Origin: Ophiosphaerella korrae
Taxonomy: Eukaryota; Ascomycota; Dothideomycetes; Pleosporales; Phaeosphaeriaceae
Reading direction: 5' to 3'
DNA length: 64,000 nucleotides
Assembly (NCBI GenBank): GCA_028456385.1
Contig: JALNQF010000172.1
Span: 29,354 to 93,353 of the forward strand
The position numbers and the translations under genes are program-made. Below the pieces are notes generated by a model. The model had not been told where the DNA came from and did not search any database. It was given only the letters and a program-made list of their open reading frames with translations. Below are positions 56,207-64,000 of this stretch, piece after piece. Each line of letters opens with the position of its first letter. Position 1 is the stretch's first letter.

Positions 56207-58398
56207 ATGCAACTCTCAGGATTTCTTTCTACAATACTCTTGTTCGCAGGTGTTGTGCGATCTGCTTCACGCCCAAACATCTTACTCATCCTTACAGATG
56301 ACCAAGACTACCGGTTAGGGTCTCTCCAATACCAGGAAGTCGTTCAAAAAGAGCTGGTGCAGAAGGGTACGCTTTTCGAACACCACTTTTCCACCACGTC
56401 GAACTGTTGTCCTAGCCGAGTATCGTTACTTCGAGGTCAAACAGCACACAACACCAACATAACTCACGTTGTTGCTCCTGGGTATGTTTTTAGTCATGTC
56501 CGCATCTCAGGCGCAACGCCAACACTGCTGATCTCCTTAGTGGAGGGTATCTCAAATGGGTCGTTGCGGGAGAGGACAACAATTACTTGCCACAATGGCT
56601 AAGTAAAGCTGGGTATAGGACGGAATGTGAATAAGCTACTGCTCGATAATGAAATTAGCGCTAACATATTGTCCAAGATATCGGAAAGCTTCTTAACGGC
56701 CTAAACATCGTCAACTATTCCCCTGCACCAAAGGGTTGGGACCATGTTGATATTCTGGTAATTACCCAATAATACCTACTGTCATTTGAGTACTTCTTGA
56801 TAAGTAATGTTCAGCTTGAGCCATATACCTACATTTTTAACACAATCGTCATGTCTGCGAATGGAGAAACTCCCATCTTTTACGATGGTTACCACCAGTC
56901 GGATGTCCTTAGAGCAAAGTCGTAAGTATCCATATACCGAGTGTTCACACAACTCATGATATTCTGACTTCATGCGAGAATCGCACGTCTCAATTACCTG
57001 GTAGAGCAAAACGAGCCATGGTTCCTCACAATAGCTCCAACTTCTCCTCATGTCCAGGATGGGACTCCACCCGTGCCACTTGATCGCCACGCGAACGACT
57101 TCACAAATATGACCGCGCCCCGTCCCCCCAACTTCAACCCAAGAGACGACAAAGTCCAAAAACAAAAAGTATCCTGGGTAAAGAATCTGCCCATATTGAC
57201 ACCGGAGCAACTTGACCACGCAGACTTCCATTACCGAAGCCGGATTCAATCGCTACAAGGCGTCGACGAGATCGTGCATGATGTGGTCGAGCTTTTAGAG
57301 GCCAAGGGGGAATTAGATAACACTTATGGTAAGGTTTTCCGTTTACCTACTAAAAGGGGAGAAGAATGGGTAAGCTGACCCTTGTCAGTGATTTATACGA
57401 CCGACAATGGTTATCACATCGGCACTCACCGTGCTGCAGCTGGGAAGACGTTCCCATACATTGAAGACACTAACATTCCACTGATCGTCCGCGGCCCTGG
57501 TGTTCCCGCCAACACCGTTTCAAAATCGCCAAGCACACACATGGACTTCGCACCGACCTTTCTCGATATCGCTGGTGTATCCGGTGATGATGTTCCGGAA
57601 TTCTTCGATGGCCGTAGTTTGCTTGGAGAATGGAAGAATGCTAACCAATATGAAATTGTGGGAGAGAAGGTTGATAAAGAGATTACTAATGTCGAGTTCT
57701 GGGGATCCACCAATATTGAGGCTCCTGCCCCAGTCCGGCGTTACGACAATACCACTGGTTATAAGACGTTGAGGATCGTTAGTGAGAAGTCATCTTGGCT
57801 TTATTCGAGATGGTGCACTGGGGAAACTGAGCTATATGATACAACGGTACTCCTCTTCTTTGACTTCATCGGGACTCACAGTACGCTAATGAAATAATAG
57901 AATGACCCATATGAGCTTCAGAACCTTGCATTAGACCCCAAGTCCACGGATAAACAGATTATGTCCCGCCTCAACGCTCTACTACTCGTAACAAAATCCT
58001 GCGTCGGTCCAACCTGTCGCAATCCCTGGCCCTCTCTCCAAACTTCTAACCTAACAAACCCTATTAATAGCCTTTCAGAGGCCATGGATCCACAGTATGA
58101 TTCCTTCTTCGCCCAATTCCCTCTGGTATCATTCAAGGAGTGTATGCTTTACCAGTCCGTACAGAACGAAATGCCATTTTATCCCCCGAAAGCTGAAGAG
58201 GGGTTGGGCTTGGAGTATCGCAAGCCGACTGACAACTTTGATCAGAAAACTCTGGAACAATGCAAGTATGATAAGATCCAGGCAAATGGGAAATTTGGTA
58301 CGAAGGAGCAGCGGAGTGTCACGATATACGACATTTTGAAGACGGCGAGGAAATTAACGAAAGCGGAACTGCCAGGGAATTGTACTATTCCAAGATAG
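56207..58398 (+). CDS. Secreted type I sulfatase (arylsulfatase-like)
   Basis: Seven exons: 56207-56481, 56541-56626, 56678-56757, 56815-56921, 56979-57328, 57389-57846 and 57901-58398. All introns are 51-60 bp and all joins keep phase; 617 residues. A signal peptide (MQLSGFLSTILLFAGVVRSA) precedes PNILLILTDDQD, where Asp31 and Asp32 bind the metal. The sulfatase signature follows as NCCPSRVSLLRGQ: the CxPSR Cys67 is the residue converted to formylglycine. Later blocks are APTSPHVQDGTPP, VIYTTDNGYHIGTHR and RRYDNTTGYKTLR. The C-terminal part holds WLYSRWCTGETELYDT and NDPYELQNLALDP. Family members release sulfate from sulfate esters outside the cell; the exact substrate is unknown. In contrast to its neighbours the gene is fully intact. 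Confidence 0.94.
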
Positions 58399-59575
58399 AT
58401 GCCTATATTCAGAATCTAGCTCAACTATAGGTAGCCTTAGGTATCTTTAGGTATAGGACTCGACTAAATTTTGCCGAGGATGTATTTTGAGCGATCCGAA
58501 GCGTGGGTTAAAGGCCGCAAAATACTCAGTAAGCAAGCCTAAATTCCAGTCCCTTGCTTCCCTCGTCGGTCATTGTATCAAAGTACTGAATCTTCTCCTT
58601 CGCGCTCATCTTCTCTCACGCCTTCTCTCTGTGCTTGTTTCGCGGCACGTAACAGAGCTCCGCAGAAATATACCAGAAATTGTTGAGAGTGGTTATCCGA
58701 CCAGAACATAGCTGTCGAGGCGATGTAGACGACCGATAACTATTTTTAGTAGAACGGAGCTTATAGGGGATGGCAGAAAGAAGCTTGTAAATGGGCTTGT
58801 CATCAGCTGGACATTTAAGTTCATAATGACCTAGAGCTGGACTGCTATATCATAAACTGTGGAAAAGACGGCTCTCGTTGTCACTGAATATAGCCTCGAG
58901 AATATCATGTTACCTGCATTAGAAGCGCATATAATGATCAAAAGCAATCTAATAGAGTAAGGACCTGATTTCAGCGAGCGAGATAAGCGAGAACAAGCAC
59001 CAAGGCATATCTCTCTCATTTTGGTGTCTCGGTCTAGCAATTGAAGCGCCCATCGAAAATTCGGACTGTCAGTTTCGTAATGCTCTTAGAATATTCATTG
59101 AGAAAATCTAGACCACCTGCCGAACGCACCATGATAGCCTCTGGGTGCCCTGCGGCCGGTCCTTGATAGTCAGCTATCTTGTCTGAAGGCAGGAATAATC
59201 TCATCCCCACTTAACACGCTAATGAGATCCTCATCAATCCGGAGCTAGCAGTATAGAGATAAAGATCATGGGGTTGAGCTTTGTTTTAGGACTGTAAGAT
59301 TTCATGAAATATAGCTTACAGAGCGCTGGATAGATGAGCTAGATAGATGAGGTTAGTGTGCTGACGAGTCTAGTATAAGTTGGGATAACGCCCCTGCGCT
59401 AACTGCAACACCATAAAACTATCGCGAGATGAGTAACTCAGCAACTTGAAAAGCCTCAAAAATCTCACTGAACTCTCGACCGGGGCAATGAAGACGGTCG
59501 ATCTTCATCTCTCGGGTTGGATTGGCGCTGGGATTGCATGAGGGTGGATTGGATTGCTTGAATTGAGTTAACCAA
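58399..59575. other. Intergenic, no gene seen
   Basis: About 1.2 kb between the sulfatase terminator and the truncated end of the P450 relic. Short frames only. Confidence 0.5.
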
Positions 59576-60652
59576 TCAAAATTGCTTGTTGCGGTCTCTG
59601 GCTCGACATATCTTCAGCTGCGGAAACTGGTCACTGTAGACCCGATCCTGGGGTTTGCTATCTTTGGAGGAGTGTGCGTCTAGTGCTCTTACAAAGGATG
59701 TCGCCAAACTTCCACTGCCCACTTCGCCTTGATTTAGTGATGCGGCTTCCTCGTCGAGCATTCTCACCATATGACTTTTAATGTCTGCCGCTGATTTTTC
59801 GAGCTTACGAAGCTTCCTCGGTAACCGGGAATATATCAAGTACTGGCGTGGAAGCAGTATGAGCAAGATGGAGCTATCCAGTACGATTGACAAAGGATCT
59901 CGATAGTCAGGCATTTTACCCTCGACTAACTCAATATCGTCCGAGTCACTCGGGCTCTTGAACTTGGAGCTTTGCCTGAATTCAATAGCTGCCATGATGT
60001 TTAGTGACAAAGTTTTCGCATCGCTTGCCATGCTGTGGATACCATTTTTAATGAGTACTGGATCCATCAAACACACGATGAGTTTAAGAGTTTACTGAAT
60101 CGTTTCATTCCATACAAAAGAAATGATACTCTTATTAAATGGAGTCACGAGGACTTTTCTCTCTCTCCCAGTTTGACGGATCTGCAGTGGGAAGACAAGG
60201 CCCATAAACTTCAAGCAGGCCTATTAATAATGAGCGATTGCGCAACGGGATTTCATGAATTGCTTGACTTACTATACATCTTATTGGCCTGACAAAATCA
60301 TATCTTCAAGTAAAGATCTCATGCACAGCTTCCGCATCGCTTACTAAGATGTGTATGTCGCAGGGTGTAACCAGAGCCCGTACTGGTCCGTATTTGAGAT
60401 GTGAAGTCGCTTTTTCTTTAAGGTACTAGCCTCATCGCGTATATTGCGCGAATGTTGGCCGTGGAATCAGATATCGGTCGAGTACTTTCCAAATGTGCGA
60501 CTCAAAAACTTAGAAAGGGTGTTTAAGGGATAAACAGAGAGACGGACAAGTGGCATACCCACAGATGAAGCACGGCGATGATTAACTTCCAGAGCGATTA
60601 GTCTCCATGTTAAATAAAATGACAAACCGGTAGCGATCATTACGAGAAACAC
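59576..60652 (-). pseudogene. Cytochrome P450, N-terminal half only, broken
   Basis: The membrane-anchor segment (MFLVMIATGLSFYLTWRLI) and the following VGMPLVRLSVYPLNTLSK are clear. A frameshift near 60495 moves the reading to HIWKVLDRYLIPRP, KATSHLKYGPVRALVTP and SDAEAVHEIFT, then LEVYGPCLPTADPSNWERE and VTPFNKSIISFVWNETIQ. These are the B, B', C and D helix regions of a fungal P450. Stops interrupt it: TGA at 60432-60434, TAG at 60426-60428, TGA at 60306-60308 and TAA at 60092-60094. The last part (59576-60076) is open, ending near LVRALDAHSS-like SFVRALDAHSSKD. The I-helix, ExxR and heme-binding Cys regions are absent, so the 3' half is deleted. Confidence 0.82.
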
Positions 60653-62104
60653 TAGGCTTCAGCAAAAGTTAGATAACAAACGTAAAGAGACTTACAGAAA
60701 AAATGTTAGAGGCAATGAGTGAAAATCGCTACTTCAGGAACGGAACATGGGTGATCCAGGAAATAGAAAAGGGGCGTGGGCGGGACACAGGCGGGGCATG
60801 GGCATGGGGTGTCACGGGCCCGGCGCTGAGGATGAATGACTGCGTCATTATTCGTACTGAAGTATACTAAAGTGTAGGAACACAAGTGGGAGGCATAGTG
60901 GAGGCATAGCCTACGTATTCAGCTCTTTACGAAAACACACATTTGCTGTATAAACGCCTTCGTGCTGTACCTCAGAACAAACACTGAATTACAATCAGCT
61001 ACATCTTTTACAAGGTGAATTGTGTCGTATTTTCCCTTCCATTCACACTTCATTTGCGAGTCTATTGTCACCAGTATCCTTATAGATGACCTGGGAGGGC
61101 TTGTCAGAAAGCTGAGTTGAGGGAAGAGATTTAGTTCGAGGTACAATGCCGAAACCTTTGCATCTACACGCCAAAATAGACAGACCGAGCGCTTAGTTCC
61201 AATGCTCAGCGAATATATATCCCAGATTGAGAGCTTTTAATGCCACTTAATAGGTAACCTAACTAACGGTTCAATATATTGACCAGAAAATGCAGCTAAA
61301 ATAATAGCAAAAAAGCAAAAACATGCAACAGCGGGGATTAGCCAGTAGTCACCCACCTGACTACTAGTCCGCCGGTCACAAGTTTGAGTACTGCTGAGTG
61401 AACAGGGAGCGCTATTTTCTCGAAACTACGATCGTACGTGACGGCTTTACGTGAAATAAAAATTCATATCCCTAAAATACTTTAGTTTGGCTGCCTTTGT
61501 GATCAAACACATAAATAACTTCTCAACTTCAGCATCATCTTTGGTGCACTGCAAGGGAATACCAACGATCGTGAGACTTATGCCTATTATCTAATTTCTA
61601 GCGTGCGTGACAGCTATAGGTGAAACATCTTGAATTATCCAAAAGGCCCCATGAATCTATCTACCCTAGGACAGGCTGAAGGGTCTACGAAGTCATCTAG
61701 ACCATTTCAATGCCTAAGAGATGGAATGTTAGAGACCCTGAGCGGGGTTGGGATCTCTTCTCGGCTTACTTGGAGTTCGGGAACCTGGGTTACTACGGCG
61801 ATTGATAAAGAGGGTTACTATGAGAAGCAGCTGGAGGGTCGCTTGAAGGACCGCGACGGAGAGAGAAGCTGTGGCGACTTTCGACGAGTCTAATAAGTTA
61901 TATAACTTATCATGCAGATGGTATGCTTGATTAGAATTAGTACTCACTGGTATTCTCTGCCATTACCCTTCGTGTTGGTATTGTTGATGCAATAGTCGTT
62001 CTTTGGATCCAAGCGAACACTTTGTGTACGCGCTGAAGGGGCAGTATCTGGATAAACAAAAGTAGTATGAATCTGTTTTATATCCACCAACGACGGCTTG
62101 AAAA
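60653..62104. other. Intergenic, no gene seen
   Basis: About 1.45 kb, AT-rich. Frames at 60919-61146 (minus) and 61630-61893 (plus) have no recognised motif. Not identifiable as transposon sequence by eye. Confidence 0.5.
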
Positions 62105-62225
62105 TTTTGCGTTCTCGGGAACCAGTCAATAAGGAATGCATCTTACTTTCGTTCTGCGGTGTACTGAGAACGCAAAAAGTACCGTTCTGAGCGAAAGCGC
62201 CTCATGATATTTTGCGTTCGCAAAA
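62105..62225. repeat. Cluster of short inverted repeats
   Basis: ttttgcgttctc at 62105-62116 is an exact inverted match to gagaacgcaaaa at 62166-62177, and ttttgcgttcgcaaaa at 62210-62225 is a perfect palindrome of the same word. Three related half-sites within 120 bp could be transposon terminal repeats or protein-binding sites. Confidence 0.6.
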
Positions 62226-62534
62226 AGTCCACCCATTCCTCTAGATTAGGGTAGGTTTGATGCACCAAAGGCGTCCAGGTCGAGCAGTCCAGAGAGATCC
62301 CTTCAAAGGACTTTTTTCGTCATGGATAATGCGATGCTCTAGCAGTGGGTGTCCCGATGCTAGAGGCGCCACCTAATTTTACACCCCTGCAAGTGCCGAA
62401 TTGACTGCGCTGCTGCTCTCGAGTAGGAGCACACTACAGCAACCTCAGCACACTCCATCACGTGATGCCTTCAGAGGAGCAGGCCGCAGTACTGGCCACT
62501 ATTCAGACAACTTGGGCCTCTCTCCACACCGTTA

Positions 62535-62852
62535 TTACTCAACGCCGAGATGAGCCAACCGGCGTACGAACGTTTGAATCGCATGAAGAGTAATCCACGC
62601 TTCTGCCTTGTGCCCCGAGTCTGCGCGTAGGCCACGATTTATTGACTCTACCAACGAGTTGATGAGAGCGAGCTCCATCGTAGTTGTCCATCTCTGTGGT
62701 GTATTTGACTGCGATTGCGACGACACGGAGAGTGTTGGCGATTGTGACGGCGCTGGCGACTCTGAGAGTGGCCAAGATGGTGAGCGTCGCGATAAGGCGA
62801 GCTGGGCTACGCGCTCGAGAGCGACGTTGATTGGCGTAGCTGGCTGGTCCAT
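62535..62852 (-). pseudogene. Myb/SANT-like DNA-binding domain fragment, probably transposon-derived
   Basis: A 105-codon frame beginning MDQPATPINVALERVAQLA and containing RWTTTMELALINSLVE, then NRGLRADSGHKAEAWITLH. The pattern W-(x)n-LL..L, then G.R.DSG.K.EAW, is the Myb/SANT-like domain found in fungal transposon-linked proteins. It ends soon after the domain, without the usual continuation, so it is either a truncated relic or a short derivative. Confidence 0.5.
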
Positions 62853-63853
62853 GAGGTTGATTTAGTCGCGAGAGACTAACGCGCTGAAGAGATGAGGACA
62901 AAAGTCTGCACTGAACACACCCAGTTTACGTCCATCCAAATTCAGTAACGCTGGCGCGCGCCGCCGCCGCGGCCTCAGCCACCTACTCGGGCCAACTACC
63001 CGGCGCGCTGAGGGTCGCGCTGGCCGTCTCAGCGCGCCGCACCGAACAGGCCCTCAACTGCGGCGCATCCCTTTGACAGGAGAGAGGAACTACCAGGCAA
63101 CGCTCCAGCTCAACAAAGGGCAACCTTTAGGCAGCAAGAGTCATCAAAGAATCTCACGAAGGATATCAGTAGCAGCTAGAAGGTAGATGATGGACAGAGA
63201 ACTCAATCAACTCTATTCGGATCTCCACCCGCATCAGTGACTCAGTGACCATCAAATCTGACAGGTGTGTACAAAACTGATGTGATGAACTTGATTGATT
63301 GTTTTGTCCCTTCTCTACTGCTCTGTCCTCTAGTCTATATACTCGTCTCTACGCAGTCGCGACTTGGTGGCGGAGAGCCATTATCTCCAGTTTCATGGTC
63401 TTGCTAATGTATCGGCTCTACGCAGCCCGGTCATGACGCGATGAGCCATCGTATTGACGATAGACGTTATGCATGTGATAGCCTTGTCTTTGACGATGTT
63501 TGCCGAACTGGACCTCGATTCTCCGGCCTGCGTTGGCGCGTTGCCTGAGCGCTGCTCTGCCGAGTTGAGTTGATGCGTCGCCACATGGCTCGTGGCGCGC
63601 ACGCTAGCATCGCGATGGCGATCGATCGCCATCTGAATCTCACGAGCCAGCCCGGTTCCATCTAGCGGAGTCACATCTGACAACCCTAGAGCTCTCTATC
63701 TCTATACAATGAAAATAACGAGAGAGAAGAATAGCTAACTAAAAGTATAGAAGGAGTGTGTTGTATTATTATGCGATAAGAAAGTAGCCGTTAGATAAAA
63801 GAACACTCCCATACTGTCGGCAGTCCGAAAACATCCAACTAAAAATCAAAGCC
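62853..63853. other. Unassigned, with a GC-rich island
   Basis: A strongly GC-rich stretch lies at about 62950-63050 (repeated cgcgc and gcgcgctgag words). A minus-strand frame at 63393-63683 is open but has no recognised family. The GC jump against the AT-rich surroundings hints at inserted sequence. Confidence 0.4.
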
Positions 63854-64000
63854 TTATTCCGTTGCACCTGCTTTACGTAGACAATCCACAACTATTTTAT
63901 GTCCTCCTTCTGCTGCTGCCTGTAGTGCTGTCCTTCCACTATATTTTGCTGCTGCTGCATTGACATCGGCCTTCTCTTGGAGCAGCCGCTCAACTACTGC
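63854..64000 (-). CDS. Ankyrin-repeat protein, C-terminal end only
   Basis: The frame enters from beyond base 64000 and stops with TAA at 63854-63856, giving the last 48 residues. It reads VVERLLQEKADVNAAAAKY, then GRTALQAAAEGGHKIVVDCL, the standard ankyrin repeat (xxGxTALxxAAxxGHxxVVxxLLxxGAxVN). Repeats of this near-identical kind usually form long arrays at the C-terminus of fungal STAND/HET-related proteins, but the rest lies outside the window. Confidence 0.75.
   Translation of the reverse strand, partial: AVVERLLQEKADVNAAAAKYSGRTALQAAAEGGHKIVVDCLRKAGATE

Noticed and set aside
60919..61146. A minus-strand frame containing EWKGKYDTIHLVKDV, reminiscent of methyltransferase IHL motifs
   Set aside because: Too short and without motif I; the resemblance rests on a few residues.
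1..64000. tRNA, rRNA or CRISPR arrays
   Set aside because: No cloverleaf-like B-box, rRNA core sequence or regularly spaced direct repeats were recognised on either strand by reading; a tRNA scan could still find one.

Overview
The window looks like nuclear DNA of a filamentous ascomycete. Most protein genes carry short introns (about 45-150 bp, GTRNGT donors, CAG/TAG acceptors). The protein families are typical of filamentous fungi: Zn2Cys6 regulators, a fungal rhodopsin-domain membrane protein, HET and STAND fragments, a GH3 glucosidase and a trichothecene-acetyltransferase-like enzyme. I lean towards Dothideomycetes from the general flavour of the proteins, but that is inference and no rRNA or mitochondrial marker is present. 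Exon joins below were made by hand from reading frame, splice consensus and family continuity.

Layout. 1-16 kb: the end-truncated start of a methyltransferase, a rhodopsin-domain protein, a decayed GH3 glucosidase, a haloacid dehalogenase-like enzyme, a decayed FAD (DAO-type) oxidoreductase, a Zn2Cys6 regulator, a dienelactone hydrolase and an unrecognised protein with an HEFAH zinc-peptidase motif. 16.8-25.6 kb: an acyl-CoA ligase, a BAHD/trichothecene-type acyltransferase and an acyl-CoA oxidase. Ligase and oxidase both end in AKL, a peroxisomal targeting tripeptide, so these three may work together on an acyl chain. 25.9-33.5 kb: a gene-dense, GC-rich block with many microsatellites, holding the NatA catalytic subunit (ARD1/Naa10), an unknown conserved protein, phosphoethanolamine cytidylyltransferase (ECT1) and a second Zn2Cys6 regulator. 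35.4-43.2 kb: a tandem-repeat surface-type protein broken by one stop codon, an intronless triosephosphate isomerase copy with a stop at codon 4, an Asn/Ser/Thr-rich hypothetical protein, a frameshifted small coiled-coil gene and a vacuolar-type amino-acid transporter. 44-55 kb: an accessory patch with a broken Cys-rich protein gene, a HET-domain fragment, a very large HATPase/DUF3883 (NO VEIN-like) gene interrupted by one stop, two copies of an inverted-repeat MITE, and STAND/NLR N-terminal-domain relics. 56-64 kb: an intact secreted sulfatase with seven exons, a truncated P450 pseudogene, a Myb/SANT-like transposon-type relic and the C-terminal end of an ankyrin-repeat protein running off the right edge.

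The most striking overall pattern is the mixture of well-preserved multi-exon genes with genes disabled by a few point changes. Many of the stops sit where the family expects Arg, Trp or Gln, so C-to-T or G-to-A transitions would explain them. Slow decay, RIP (repeat-induced point mutation) or strain-specific loss are all possible. No rRNA, tRNA or CRISPR array was recognised.
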